From Fragum whitleyi (taxonomy: Eukaryota; Mollusca; Bivalvia; Cardiida; Cardiidae): a stretch of DNA of 64,000 nucleotides. The stretch lies in assembly GCA_948146395.1 (NCBI GenBank), contig OX411543.1, positions 54,912,017 to 54,976,016 on the forward strand. Reading direction: 5' to 3'. The position numbers were made by a program, and so were the translations under genes. Shown piece by piece: positions 52,997 through 63,998 of this stretch. Numbering within the stretch: the stretch's first letter is position 1; each line of letters begins with the position of its first letter. Under the pieces are notes generated by a model. It was given only the letters and a program-made list of their open reading frames with translations. It was not told the DNA's origin and did not search any database.

Positions 52997-53902
52997 TTAG
53001 AAATATATGACTTCACTATCTGACTTTTGTGGCTTATGATTGATGTTTGGGTTTTTCTGGTCGGATGTCCCTGATTTAGGACGTTTATCAGACTGTTCTG
53101 ATTTATCTGAGTTACTCGGTGATCCACCCTTTTCGGAACCCAATTGACTAGAGCTTGAACTCTTTCCACTTTTCTTGTCTCCTTTCTCTGCAAGTTTCAT
53201 GACTCCTGTCAAACCTGCCAATCCAGACTGTTTAGGACGGTTACTCTGACGGTTTCCTGCTGACATTACTACAGCAGTACCGTGCTGGTTGCTTTGACTA
53301 CTTAACACCCCTGCACTAGAACTATGACCTAGATTAGACTTAGTGTCCCCACGACCAACTTGTTCTTGTGGAAATGATGGTGTTGAATTGTTGCCTTGGA
53401 CACCACCCAAGGTCACATTGGCACCAGTCTGACCTTGACCCTGACCTTGTTCAGGAGAATAATTTGGAGGAAGAGACCCAGTTTGTTTGGGAGGAGTTTC
53501 GGATAACCCTCCAGAGAGTAATTTTGATGGAATCTGCTGGACATTCTTCATTCCAATTTTTTGTTCATTTTTAGCACTAAGAAGATGTTCTGGCATTGTC
53601 TGTTTGCTACTGCCAAATGAAAAACTTTGTAATTTAGTCACTGTGGGTCTCTGCTCCGATCGAAAACTTTCTTTCGGTGCCAAAGAAGGACTTCCTGTAT
53701 TGGGAGCTTGATCATTTTTCCCTGGAAAAGCTTCTGCTGAAGCTGATCGTCGATGACCTTTAACAAATTCACTTTGCAAGTCACTACTTGATCCCGACCT
53801 GTCAGGATTGGGTAGTTGCCCTGACTGTCGTAACAAGTCCATTTGTTTTTGTAAAACTTCACGCTTCTTGTTGAGTTCTTCTTTCTGTTGTTTAATATCA
53901 GC
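52997..53902 (-). CDS. RhoGEF (AKAP13/ARHGEF2/18/28-like), last coding exon
   Basis: The exon opens after acceptor CATTTTTTTTCAG in phase 0 with ADIKQQKEELNKKREVLQKQ, the end of a coiled coil, and runs 301 codons to a stop at 52997. After MDLLRQSGQLPNPDR it becomes a Ser/Pro/Gln/Gly-rich disordered tail, ending SDSEVIYF. Metazoan exchange factors of the AKAP13/ARHGEF2/18/28 group have this order after the DH-PH module: an 'RAETFxGFD' motif, a short helix, a long charged coiled coil and a disordered tail. The coiled coil probably mediates dimerisation or microtubule/partner binding. The first internal Met is not a start. Which vertebrate paralogue is closest cannot be settled here. Confidence 0.78.
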   Translation of the reverse strand, partial: ADIKQQKEELNKKREVLQKQMDLLRQSGQLPNPDRSGSSSDLQSEFVKGHRRSASAEAFPGKNDQAPNTGSPSLAPKESFRSEQRPTVTKLQSFSFGSSKQTMPEHLLSAKNEQKIGMKNVQQIPSKLLSGGLSETPPKQTGSLPPNYSPEQGQGQGQTGANVTLGGVQGNNSTPSFPQEQVGRGDTKSNLGHSSSAGVLSSQSNQHGTAVVMSAGNRQSNRPKQSGLAGLTGVMKLAEKGDKKSGKSSSSSQLGSEKGGSPSNSDKSEQSDKRPKSGTSDQKNPNINHKPQKSDSEVIYF

Positions 53903-53967
53903 CTGAAAAAAAAATGAGAAAAATTATATTTTTCATGGCAACACTACAGTTGTTTGTTTGTTTGATT

Positions 53968-54110
53968 AGGGTTTTGCGTCGCTTTCAATAATTCTTTAAG
54001 ATATATCATGGCAGCTGGAGCATGTAACAATGGATTCCTGGTATTTCTCACACCAGTACAACCATAACATCCTTTCCTAGCCTCCAGCTGCAATCCCAAA
54101 TAGGTCTACC
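53968..54110 (+). repeat. Dispersed repeat, copy 4 (in RhoGEF intron)
   Basis: AGGGTTTTGCGTCGCTTTCA, GCATGTAACAATGGATTCCT and CCTTTCCTAGCCTCCAGCTG blocks shared with copies 2, 3 and 5. Confidence 0.6.
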
Positions 54111-55017
54111 ATTCCCATTTGTTGAATAAGGGTTGAAAAGAATGAATGTAAATGATCCGTTCTCCAGGAAAACCTGCCTAAATGATGTAACTTTGTAATT
54201 TCAGTTGTGTTACCTGGATACTACAAAACAAACAATCTAATTTCAAAACTTGCAGATGTAAATCAAATTTGCATTTTCATTGAAAAAAAATGGTTTAAAC
54301 ATATTTTGTTGCTTTTACCTGTTTTTACATCATAACATGATATTCAGAGCAATATAATACAAATATTTGCAATAGCAAATAGACAGTAAAAATTAGAAGA
54401 AAACACTGAATCAAGCAATTTTGACTTTTTTCTCAATGATTTTTCTATTTATTATTTTTAGTGGATGAAAATCTCAGTTTGTGGGAAAATGGTAATACAA
54501 ACAGGTCAAAGCATTTATTTCTTTTGGGGAAAAACCTATTCTTCTTGTTTTATGGAAATCAAATGTAGCATTCTTCTTTACAATTGGATTTTAGGTCTAT
54601 TGTCTCAATTTGATTGTTGTTTAGGCAGGTTTTCTTGGAGAACAGTTCAAATGTTTGTTCTTTGTGCACCAAAACATGGTTTTATCATTTTCCAAAGATA
54701 GAATGCAAACAAAATATGGTTCGGATGAAATAAAACAAGAGCCATGTTGGACATCCCATTTAATAAAAGCTGGATAGTAAACTGAAGCCTAATCACAGTG
54801 CAATAACACCAAAATTATGTGAGCAAGAGTGAGTAGTTCTTGTGCACTTCACTTCTCCTCCAGGAAATCTATCCACCTATAAAGTTTCAAGTTGATAGCT
54901 TTAATACTTAAGGAGATATGCTCCGGATAAGTTTAGTGACGGAATGATGGAGACCATTACTATATCCCCTTCACAGAAACGGCAGGGGGAAACAAATCGA
55001 CTTTATCAATACATTAC

Positions 55018-55134
55018 CTCTTGCTTTTCCAATCGTTTCCTCATCTCTTCCAATTCATTTCGTTCCATTTCCACGAAACTGGTCTCTCTCTCTTTCTTCA
55101 ATTCCCATTCCTCTTTTTCTTTCTGAATTACACC
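55018..55134 (-). CDS. RhoGEF exon encoding part of the coiled coil
   Basis: Exon of 117 nt (39 codons, phase 0/0) between acceptor AATTTTTCTAACAG and donor GTAATGTATT. It encodes GVIQKEKEEWELKKERETSF and then VEMERNELEEMRKRLEKQE, almost all charged heptad-type sequence that runs straight into the last exon. The KEKEEWELKKER pattern resembles the KRRREREWE..ERE segment of the AKAP13 coiled coil. The frame is uninterrupted. Confidence 0.78.
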
Positions 55135-55471
55135 CTGTTAGAAAAATTATTCAAAATAGTAAGATAATCTTTCCATATCTACCAATTTCTCATTTCACCT
55201 TTTTTTTCTTATTTTACAAAGGTTTTCAAACAAAAGATATTGACCTAAGCAATAACACGAAGAGATTGGGATCTTTACAGAAATTTTATTTACAAACATT
55301 TAAGTGGAATATACTTGACGAATTTAAATAACATCAAACATAGTACAAGATGAGAAAATAGAACACTTGAGCTCCACAAAGTAGCAATTCTTCAGAAACT
55401 TGACCTTGAATACTGCTCTTGACCTTGCCAAAGGTTTTGATTTGTTTAAAATACAGGTACCTTTATGGAAA

Positions 55472-55558
55472 ATATTGATAGCTCACAGCAAAACAGTTGA
55501 AACTGCGTATATGTTTATAGGCAGTTACAACTGTTTTGCACTGAGCCATTAATATAAG
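55472..55558. repeat. Hairpin repeat family F, copy 3
   Basis: GCAAAACAGTTGAAACTGCG and GGCAGTTACAACTGTTTTGC form a nearly perfect stem; GATAGCTCA / TGAGCCATTA flank it. Confidence 0.7.
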
Positions 55559-55797
55559 GCAGCAGGAAAAAGTGAGGAAGACTAGTTAGCTTAAAAGCTA
55601 AGTTTAGAGAGAAAGGGTTAAACAATTTTCCTTCATTAAATTGGGTGTTGGGTATTGTCGTAACTTACTTCATACTTAGTATTAGCATAGCAACTGAAAT
55701 ATATAGTAGAAGTTCATTTAGAAAGGTTTATTTCAAAGCTTAAGTTTTCAGTAGACAAAGAGACGAATTGACAAAACAGATAGATGTACAGAGCTAA

Positions 55798-55932
55798 AAC
55801 CACCCTGTGTTCAGGATCACCAAACGGTGCAAACATTTTCCAATTGTACCCTGCTTTGCACAAGCACTTGCGTGCAAAGCAGGGTACAATTGGAAAACTG
55901 TTTGCACCATTTGGTGATCCTGAACACAGAGC
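55798..55932. repeat. Hairpin repeat family D, copy 3 (nearly perfect)
   Basis: Arms of about 60 bp: CTGTGTTCAGGATCACCAAA through CCAATTGTACCCTGCTTTGC pair with GCAAAGCAGGGTACAATTGG through GGTGATCCTGAACACAG. The highest self-complementarity of the family, so the youngest copy. Confidence 0.8.
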
Positions 55933-56004
55933 ATATGCCTTCTAAAAGGGTGTCTAAAATGCAAGTGCTTTGGATTTGATCAGGATATTTTTTCTCTAGT
56001 TTAA

Positions 56005-56225
56005 CCCTTTGCTGTTTAATCCCTGCTTTTTACGTGCCTGTGATTTTATGATTGAGAAAATATTGTGAAAAAAGAAGAAATTGCCTCTGACAAGCAATTT
56101 CTTCTTTTTCCACACTATTTTCTACCCTACTGAATGGTTGTTTTTCAAATCAAATGCACTTTAAATTCTCGTCTGCAAAACCTTTGAATTTGGACAGGTC
56201 CAAAATTTTGTAAAACAGGAAAGGG
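56005..56225 (-). mobile_element. MITE family A, copy 6 (7 nt from a splice donor)
   Basis: TTAA at 56001-56004 and 56226-56229. The exon donor GT is at 56235-56236, so the insertion starts at intron position +8. It preserves GTAAGA. Confidence 0.88.
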
Positions 56226-56236
56226 TTAAATCTTAC

Positions 56237-56386
56237 TTGTAAGTTTCTGAGTTCCTCCAGTTGATTATGTTTGTAACCACTCTTCTTTTCGTGTACGTCC
56301 ACCGAAAGTTTGTTGATCCGTTCATTGGCCTCGGCAAGTTGACACCGTAAAGTCTCAACTGCAGTACTCTGTTGGGCTGTCAAGTG
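56237..56386 (-). CDS. RhoGEF exon (start of C-terminal coiled coil)
   Basis: Exon of 150 nt, 50 codons, phase 0/0, acceptor TGTTTTTTTCAG, donor GTAAGATTTA. It encodes HLTAQQSTAVETLRCQLAEA, NERINKLSVDVHEKKSG and then YKHNQLEELRNLQ. Together with the end of the previous exon (IASLVRTLNSIV) this corresponds to the hydrophobic helix preceding the coiled coil in AKAP13-type factors. Translation past the donor runs into the adjacent MITE, giving a false continuous frame. Confidence 0.78.
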
Positions 56387-57139
56387 CTGAAAAAAACATT
56401 AAAAATTTACCAGACTACATTATTTTAAACAGGTGCTGGGCTAAGGCTGCTTTTATACCCATTGTAGACATATTTCTTGTCTTCTTCTGATCTTTTGACA
56501 TCCGTATGAAATTGACAACAGTTCTGAAGCCTAGAAGCATATTCGTGACTAGTTAACACCATAATTATCAACACTACATTTATAAGTATGCTTCTTTAAC
56601 CAATCATGCTATATAGACAAACAATTTCTAATGAGTGATCAAAGATCAATTTTATATTGAAAATGATAGGAGATAACTGTTTCTCGAACCTCACTCTTGC
56701 TTGCGGATCTATATCTGCCTCATAAATGGCTTAAATTGGATCATGCCATGTTGGAGGTTTCATATAGAAAAGAAATCTTTTGACAGTGAATAGGATATGC
56801 TGATGTGTTGGGGTCACAGGTCATGATGAAATTTTAACACAGAATCATTTCGGTGTAATTTTGATTTCAAAGATAACTTCAAGAGAAAAACAATTTTCAC
56901 TATATCTCGATAGCTCACTCAGGTACACGTAAGAGGAGGGGTAAAGCCTATAATCTTTATTTTTCAATGAAAACCTATGCTGTGGGTACTCATTTGAATC
57001 GTCTCAACCAGACGATTCTAATGAGTACCAACAACACAGAGTTTGTGCAATTTTAAGTAAAATACTTTGACCTAAAGTCCAAAATACCCCTCTATCTGTA
57101 GCTCTTGAAAAGGTTCATAAATATGAACCCTCAACTTAC

Positions 57140-57286
57140 CACTATACTGTTTAGGGTTCTGACTAGGGATGCTATGTTGGATTGTTCCTGAGAATTATAG
57201 ATTGCAGAAGCTGGCGACAGCGTCGACGCTGACATCGAACTGATAGACGAGCCCCGATCACTGTCTGCTTCATTGTCAAATGGCAT
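57140..57286 (-). CDS. RhoGEF exon (Ser-rich linker)
   Basis: Exon of 147 nt, 49 codons, phase 0/0, acceptor CTTGATTTCAG, donor GTAAGTTGAG. It begins MPFDNEADSDRGSSISSMSA (an internal Met, not a start) and ends with the hydrophobic SNIASLVRTLNSIV. The acidic/Ser-rich stretch could be a phosphorylation site cluster. Confidence 0.77.
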
Positions 57287-57504
57287 CTGAAATCAAGAGA
57301 AAGTCAGTAACTGGAATTAAATCACATGTATCTTAAGTAATTTTAAGTTATAGTTGAGTTGGTCATAGTTTTTCAAGGCAGTTGCATATTCAGTTGTAGC
57401 TAAATAAGTAGTGACTTTATTATATTTTTGTTTTTGAATATACATGAATATTTGTAAGATTGGAAAAACAATCTATCATTTTTTATCATTTCTCTGTTCT
57501 TTAA

Positions 57505-57726
57505 CCCTTTCCTGTTTAATCCCTGCTTTTTACGTGCCTGTGATTTTATGATTGAGAAAACATTGTGAAAAAAGAAGAAATTGCTTCTGACAAGCAATTT
57601 CTTCTTTTTCCACACTATTTTCTACCCTACAGAATGGTTATTTTTCAAATTGAATCCACTATAAATTTTCGTCTGCAAAACCTTTGAATTTGGACAGGTC
57701 CAAAATTTTGTAAAAACAGGAAAGGG
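57505..57726 (-). mobile_element. MITE family A, copy 7 (RhoGEF intron)
   Basis: TTAA at 57501-57504 and 57727-57730. It makes up about 45% of the 504-bp intron and lies 64 bp from the next exon's donor. Confidence 0.88.
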
Positions 57727-57790
57727 TTAAGGAATGACCATTTAATCAAAACCATTTATACTCTGGTAAAAGAATGAATCAACACTTTAC

Positions 57791-57918
57791 CCTCTGTGGT
57801 ATTGGGGGTGGAGCCTCAGCATCTGTAGACAGATCTGATTGGCTGTTATCCTGGGTGTCACCCACCACTGACCTATCAGTGTAGTCCGAGGTATCTAGGC
57901 CTGGTCCTTTCTTTTTCA
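57791..57918 (-). CDS. RhoGEF exon (Pro/Asp-rich linker)
   Basis: Exon of 128 nt, entered in phase 1 and left in phase 0, acceptor TTTTTTTTTCAG, donor GTAAAGTGTT. It reads KKKGPGLDTSDYTDRSVVGD and then TQDNSQSDLSTDAEAPPPIP + QR. PPPIPQR is a plausible SH3-binding site. The first two bases complete a Val codon with the last base of the upstream exon. Confidence 0.76.
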
Positions 57919-58306
57919 CTGAAAAAAAAACAAATATTAAAATAACAACTTGTATGGCATCCATTGCAAGCAAATCATGAGTCACTGACTTTAATCTCAT
58001 TACTACTACTTAAATAAGCAGGATTTACAAGGTTTTGGTATATTGACAATCACTAATGAAATGATAACAGTTCAACTTAAGGTCGATAAACTACACTTTA
58101 ATCAGTCGTTGAAAAAATATTTAAGTTGAACAAGTTTCAATATTTCTTTCTCTTTATGTCTTTGCACAAAAATATGCTAATGGAGTTTCTAAAATCTTGG
58201 TATTGGATTATAGACATAAGCTTCTGAATAATGCCTGTATGAACAACTTGTATTAAATTTTGTCAATTATCTTTGTACAAATGATTGAGGTAAAGTCCCT
58301 CAATAC

Positions 58307-58477
58307 CTCTGAGATTGTCATGCGTAGTATCAAATCCTGCGAAAGTTTCTGCCCGTTTGGGTATTGGTATGGCTGTAAATGTATGACTAGCATGTTCTCC
58401 CACACTGCTTACGCTGCGACTCAGGTTGGTTCCATTTCCTTGTAGCATTGTAGTAAGCTGGGATGCAGCATTGGATA
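58307..58477 (-). CDS. RhoGEF exon with RAETFAGFD motif
   Basis: Exon of 171 nt, acceptor TTTATTTATTTCAG, donor GTATTGAGGG, ending in phase 1. It encodes SNAASQLTTMLQGNGTNLSR, then TFTAIPIPKRAETFAGFDTT. The 'P-x-R-AETF-x-GFD' motif is characteristic of the region just after the PH domain in the ARHGEF2/AKAP13 group and is the strongest family evidence here. The DH and PH exons lie upstream; none is recognised before the window end. Confidence 0.8.
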
Positions 58478-58501
58478 CTGAAATAAATAAATACGCTTTA
58501 A

Positions 58502-58721
58502 CCCTTTGCTGTTTAATCCCTGCTTTTTACGTGCCTGTGATTTTATGATTGAGAAAACATTGTGAAAAAAAAAGAAATTGCTTCTGACAAGCAATTTCTT
58601 CTTTTTCCACACTATTTTTTACCCTACAGAATGTTTATTTTTCAAATTAAATCCACTTTAAATTTTCGTCTTCAAAACCTTTGAATTTGGCCAGGTCAAA
58701 ATTTTGTAAAATAGGACAGGG
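58502..58721 (-). mobile_element. MITE family A, copy 8 (21 nt upstream of the exon acceptor)
   Basis: TTAA at 58498-58501; the far flank is TTAT (58722-58725), a decayed target site. Only about 24 nt of intron remain between the MITE and the exon, so the branch point probably lies inside the MITE or at its edge. Confidence 0.8.
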
Positions 58722-58724
58722 TTA

Positions 58725-59266
58725 TGCAGGTGCTTGATAATGCAAAAAATCTAAGTTGAGAAAGGGGCATAACTCTTACAAGAATGCTTCCATTTATCCC
58801 CCTTAATAGTCTGGATAGCTCTTTTGATGGTGTACACACCTGCCAAGTTTCATGGAGATATCTTCAATAACAACAGAGATATGTACAAGGTTAAAGTTTG
58901 TCACCCCAATGCTAATACCTATGCAAACAACATCAAGGTGAACAAAATACCTTGGCTTTTTTTCCAGAAACAGATGAACTAAAAAAGAGCACCGCCTACG
59001 GTGCCTACGCTCGGCTGTCGAGTGCTGGATGGTGGGAAAAAAATCTAAGTTGAAAAAGGGGCATAATTTTCACAAAATGAATCTAGAGTTAGCCCCCTTG
59101 ATAGTATACATTGCTCTTTTGATGGTGAACATGTGTGCCAAGTTTCAAGTGAATGTCTTTAGTTGAACAAGAGATATAACAAAATGTCAAAGTTTTCGCA
59201 CGATGACGACGACACGGAGGCTATAGCAATACCTCGGGTTTTCTCCAAAAACAGCCGAGCTAAAAA
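58725..59266 (+). mobile_element. Two-unit satellite-type element
   Basis: Two tandem units of about 270 bp, each with AAAAATCTAAGTTGA.AAAGGGGCATAA, ATAGCTCTTTTGATGGTG and GCCAAGTTTCA blocks, each ending in a TGAACTAAAAA / CCGAGCTAAAAA terminus. A CCGCCTACGGTGCC hairpin separates them. Confidence 0.6.
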
Positions 59267-59776
59267 TCACACAAAAAAGGCTTGCATCATCCTGTACATT
59301 AAATTGTCATGGCTATAATATGTTTCTGTAGCAAAATCAATTATTTTTTTCACATAGCCAGCTATCATTTTAGAAGACTAAATGACACCATTACTTCAAA
59401 TTGTAAGATAGGAAAAACTCCAAGCAATATATATACAATGAATTTTGTTTTCAAGAATTAATTGAATCAATTTTTTTAGAGATGGTTTAATTGTAATATA
59501 TTTAGGAAAGCTTAAAAATTCAACACGGCCACTAATTGATAGAACAGAAATACTTTTTTAAAATCAAAGCCCTGAAGGGCCTGAAAGTCGCTTCAACAGA
59601 TGTATTAGTTAAACAAGACTTGCTTTTTATGACCCTATCAGAGAAGGTTTTAAAAAGTATTGAAGGAAATGAAATTAATATTGAATTGTAAATAACAAGA
59701 GATGTTTGTCTCTTAAAAATTAGATCTATTGAACCTCTCCACAATAAATTCTATGCACCTTTGAATTTTCAAAATT

Positions 59777-60038
59777 GTGACCTGTCACGCTAAATGGGAC
59801 CTTATCCGAAACTCCAAAAATCCAAATTTTGACAAACTTGTCAGACCCAGCGCAGGTTAACCAGATCCCGTATGTGAAAAGTGAATACAGAGTAAGATAG
59901 GGTAAATACCCAAGATTTTGAAAATTACATAAAAGTGAAAATGTTGGCCCTAGTCTGGCTGCGCGGACAGTACAGACTGACTAGGGTCAATATTTTTCAC
60001 ACATGCCATAAGGTCCCTTTTAGTGTGATGGGTCACAA
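59777..60038. mobile_element. MITE with TTGTGACCNNTCACRCTAAA termini
   Basis: Left TTGTGACCTGTCACGCTAAA then TGGGACCTTAT; right (inverted) TTGTGACCCATCACACTAAA then AGGGACCTTAT. Internal GCCCTAGTCTGGCTGCGCGG / CAGACTGACTAGGG hairpin. Length 262 bp, no ORF. Confidence 0.78.
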
Positions 60039-62547
60039 TTATACATGTACCTTTATCAATATTTGAGCTATGTGCAAGACAAGATTTGTACATGGATGGA
60101 CAGAGGGGCTGATGCCAGTATAACCGATCAGGGTTCTCCTAAGAATATTTGGAAGCTGTAGTGGCAGTATCGTTGGAAGCTTACAATACAGTGTTTATGC
60201 AAGTAATTGTGATTATGTGAAGAAAAACATTTGGATAAAGAATAAATTGCTCATGTTGATCAATTTCTTCTTTTCCAATAATGTTTTTATGCATATTTTT
60301 TGTTCAAAATGCCTTAATTCATCAGTTTTGCCTTATTTCATCAGTTTTTGACATAAGATAACTAAAATTTCTCTATTTGATGACCATTTTGAAGAAATTA
60401 AGCGGTGGGGTAGTTTTAAAGCTGTAGGGGCATAACACTGTTTTAGATGAAGCTGTAATGGGGCTGATACAGCTTATTGGGCTGGGGAGAACACTGACGA
60501 TTGTTTTGCGGGGGGGTATGGTTTATTGGGGTTTTACGCCGTTTTCAACTGCAGCGTTCTATGGTCATACCGCAGCGACTGGAGCACCAAACCATGGATT
60601 CTAGTTTTTTTCATACCAGTACTTTCACAATACCCTAACCGAGCCTCCTGCTATTCCTCCACATAGGTTCACGATATGGGTGACATTCTTTTAGTGGAGC
60701 TACAAAAAGTTTTGCTGGGGTATAATAAAACATACTTGTCAAAACTTCTAACCGGCCTATTATTTTCTGTCACAAATGACATTTTGAGACGGGATGAATA
60801 CAATCATCGGTTTTCATTGAACAGAATAATAATTTTCGAAGTGAAAAAGATGAAAATGTTACCACTATTCTGGTTCAAATATTTAAAAAAAATACACAAG
60901 TTTCACCATATCTCCTTATTTTGACTTTGATCGATTTTAACATTGGTGCGTGGAGTATTTTGTGGAAAATTTGTTCATATCTGGGAAACATTCCATAGAA
61001 TCAAATTCTTCTTTCGAGAATAATGCTTCTTTATCGACTGACTAGAAATGTTGATAGATAAATTTTTAAGAATATCTAATTTTATTAGGTCCTAAATCAG
61101 AGTTTCTGTCAAAATGAAGCGAATAACAACCGATGAGAAAATGGCGAATGGATCTATATGAGAGCGTGTCTGAATTACTGCGCATGCGCGAACTATTTTT
61201 TCGATGCTTTCCAGGGCTCTCACTAGGGTTTTGAAAGTAGCATTCCAGGAATCCAACTTCAGAAAAAGTTGGATCCAACACAAAAAAGTTAGATTCCATC
61301 ATTATGAGGGTTGATTTTGTACCATGCAAAACTATGATATTGAAACGACAATTTATAAACCTTTTACTACACAATCCAATGTTTTAGTCACCAGAATGGT
61401 TATCTTAAGGAAAACATTTATTGAAAAGAATGAATTGCTTGTAAAAAACATTTTCTGCTTTTTACATGTTTTTTATTTCATTTTTGGAGATGGGCTCAGT
61501 AGATGACAAAACTTTTCCCGGTTCAGTTTAAAACCATATAAAACCAATACAGAAGCAAGTCTTTGAAACAGTCATATCTTCTTTTTGCCAGAAGTTAAAA
61601 AGAGGTAAAAAAATGTTATTGTATTTACTTAGACTTTAAAAAAAATTTCAACATATAAGTCAATGCGATGATTCTCTTTGCAGATGTTGCCAATTGAGAG
61701 AAAAAATTCAGAATTCATTTTCATTACAAAAGATTGTATGTTTGAACTTGATTGGTTATCTCTCTCTTTTTCTTTTTTTTTTTTTTTTTTAGATTGAAAT
61801 ATTTAAACTTTCCGAACCACTTGTCTCTTGATTTGTGTTCATTTTTTTTTTCATTTCAACACTTGTCTGATCAGTAGGCTGATCCGGAGCTTTCCATTTT
61901 CGAAATACGGTATCCGACGGAATTAAGCACATGCACGGCGTTTCAGAGATTCACCGGTAGTGGTAATTCGTTTCGTGTTTTTTTCGGAACATTTCTTTAA
62001 TTTAATAATTGTTTTAAGTCAAAATACCGATTTTAAAAAAGGTAAAAGAGATTCGGGACAGTTCGAAGGACACAGACTAATCATTTACTTGTTACGAACA
62101 AATCGGGTCAATTATGTTGTCTTATGATTGTCTTCGTCTAAATTGGGGCCCTGCTCGAATTCAATTACCGGTATATAATTAGTGAATCAACTGCTTCGAT
62201 CAATATATTAATAGTTCACTTGTTTCGTTTATGCCTAACAATTGCCAAAACACATTGTCGGGCAGAGTCTAGATTCAATTCATTGATAGTCAGGCTCCGC
62301 CTACAAGGTCTACGAATAACAGATTACGATTGGATGTTGGCGTCAATTAACGCCACGCCTACCGCACCCATCTATCGGCCTTCAGATATGGCTATTATCG
62401 ATTTTTCACACGACAGTTAGCCTAATTACGTAAACAATCAAATACATGTTATACACAGCCAAGAGGTCATAAGTTGACAGGCGTGCCTTAGAAAAACTTG
62501 TCGTCCGGTGGAATCCTTTGATAGGATTTTTTGTCGTCTGCTGAGAA
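60039..62547. other. No gene recognised apart from one dispersed repeat
   Basis: Contains copy 5 of the dispersed repeat (60525-60680, GGGGTTTTACGCCGTTTTCA, CACCAAACCATGGATTCTAG) and a CTGCGCATGCGCG site at 61181-61193 like that of the DIRS termini. Upstream RhoGEF exons (PH domain) might be expected on the - strand here, but I see none. Confidence 0.5.
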
Positions 62548-62925
62548 AATTTAAAAATTAGACGAGACTTACCTGTTAAGTTGAAGGATAATTGTAATTC
62601 TATAAGTACAACGATGTGAGTGAGGAGACAAAATGAGATGTGGCCCGCGCATGCGCATTCAGTTTTTACAGCTCATATTTGGCATGATGCCATTAACTTT
62701 AGACCGAAGTAATATTACTTACAAGTACAACTGTCGGGTGGGTGGGAGGCATTTTGTCTCCTCACTCACATCGTTGTACTTATAGAATTACAATTATCCT
62801 TCAACTTAACAGGTAAGTCTCGTCTAATTTTTAAATTCTATCAGGACAATGATATTTTCGTTCGGAACAAAATGAGACTTTAATGCCATCATGACAAATA
62901 TGCAAAATAACCAACACTAACCTGC

Positions 62926-63837
62926 TTAGATTTTTAATACAGCATTTGGGACCCTACTCCCTGGAAGAATCTCCTTGTCATAATACTTTGAAAATGTCTG
63001 CTTATTACTCCAGCCAGCCGACTTCATGATTTCCGTAATTGGAACATCCATTAATTTAGCTTTAGATGCGGAGGCTGCCCGAACCGAGTGTGGTTTAAAT
63101 ACAGTAATGTCAATGCCAGCTCGGTACATAACTGTTTTGATCCATCTAGCTATGGTGTCTTTACTGACCTCTTTATGAGGCTTACAATAACTAATGAGTA
63201 GTCTAGAATTATGTTTCTGACGTAAAGTCTTCGTTCTTAACAAGTATTCTTTTAACACTGTATAAACACAAAGCCTCCTATCTGGAGGAAAAGCTTTCAA
63301 ACGAAAAATTGAAAAATCGACTCCTGGTCGACTCTGTTTAACAAAACCATCTAGGTGAAAAACAAACTCTGCATGCAATTTTTCAAACTGTTTAACTGAT
63401 AATAAATGAAGAGTTTGGCAACGCGCTGTATTCACAAGAGCCATTAACATGGTTAACTTCAAAGTAAGATCCTTGAGACTTAAAGATTTCACTGGTGTCA
63501 ATTTTCTTAAATAGACTAGGACTTTATTAACATCCCATATATGCGAATATCTGCTAGTGGGTGGTCTTAGATTAAATACTCCTTTCATAAAACGCACTAT
63601 CAATGGATGGGCTCCAGCAGAGACTCCGTTAAATGATAAACCTAGTGATGACAGTGCCGACCTAACTGTATTTAGGGCTGAATATCCCAAACCCTTATGG
63701 AACTGTTCTGTTAAAAATTCGATGACATCATTCACAGAAATTGAAATTTGATCAATCTGTCGTTCACAGCAGAACAGAAACCATCTTGATATATACGTTT
63801 TGTAGTCACGCTTTGTTGAATCTCTCCATGAAGACAT
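62926..63837 (-). CDS. Tyrosine recombinase of the second DIRS1-like element
   Basis: Starting at the Met at 63837 the frame gives 303 residues with Arg139 (VNTARCQT), His250-x-x-Arg253 (KPHSVRAAS), Trp276 (AGWSN) and Tyr285/Tyr286 (FSKYYDK). The frame stays open upstream of that Met, and residues there still resemble the first copy, so the true start is further right. Fragments such as DTIARWIKTVM and FPPDRRLCVY are identical or nearly so in the two copies. No break is seen. Confidence 0.88.
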   Translation of the reverse strand: MSSWRDSTKRDYKTYISRWFLFCCERQIDQISISVNDVIEFLTEQFHKGLGYSALNTVRSALSSLGLSFNGVSAGAHPLIVRFMKGVFNLRPPTSRYSHIWDVNKVLVYLRKLTPVKSLSLKDLTLKLTMLMALVNTARCQTLHLLSVKQFEKLHAEFVFHLDGFVKQSRPGVDFSIFRLKAFPPDRRLCVYTVLKEYLLRTKTLRQKHNSRLLISYCKPHKEVSKDTIARWIKTVMYRAGIDITVFKPHSVRAASASKAKLMDVPITEIMKSAGWSNKQTFSKYYDKEILPGSRVPNAVLKI

Positions 63838-63998
63838 GAGAATTTTGGTTGCTCCATTTGAAAAGCCTCTGTCTCTGTAGGATCTCCAGATACTAGACAG
63901 GCAATCATTACCATTTTTTGAGCTAGTGGATGCTCTCTGTCTGTCTGGCCTAGGTGTAAAATACGCCGTGTTTGTGGAAGAATGAATGGTCTTCTCAC
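63732..63998 (-). CDS. Pol C-terminal extension overlapping the recombinase (second DIRS copy)
   Basis: An 88-codon frame, probably continuing beyond the window, that ends CSAVNDRLIKFQFL. The equivalent frame of the first copy ends HSVINKKLIKFQFL at the same position relative to the recombinase gene. Also matching: HPLAQKMVMIACLVSGDPTE against HPLEKHLVLVACKLSGQPSK. Conservation of this frame while overlapping another conserved gene shows that both are translated. Confidence 0.7.
   Translation of the reverse strand: MRRPFILPQTRRILHLGQTDREHPLAQKMVMIACLVSGDPTETEAFQMEQPKFSCLHGEIQQSVTTKRIYQDGFCSAVNDRLIKFQFL

Noticed and set aside
52984..53193. 69-codon - strand frame inside the last RhoGEF exon
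   Set aside because: Alternative frame of a real exon; basic, Ser-rich, no independent support.
54944..55126. 60-codon + strand frame opposite the RhoGEF coiled-coil exon
   Set aside because: Antisense shadow of the exon at 55018-55134.
56150..56383. 77-codon continuous frame through a RhoGEF exon
   Set aside because: Its C-terminal third is translation past the splice donor into a family A MITE.
61066..61374. Possible upstream RhoGEF exon on -
   Set aside because: The 102-codon frame has no PH or DH pattern and no convincing splice sites.
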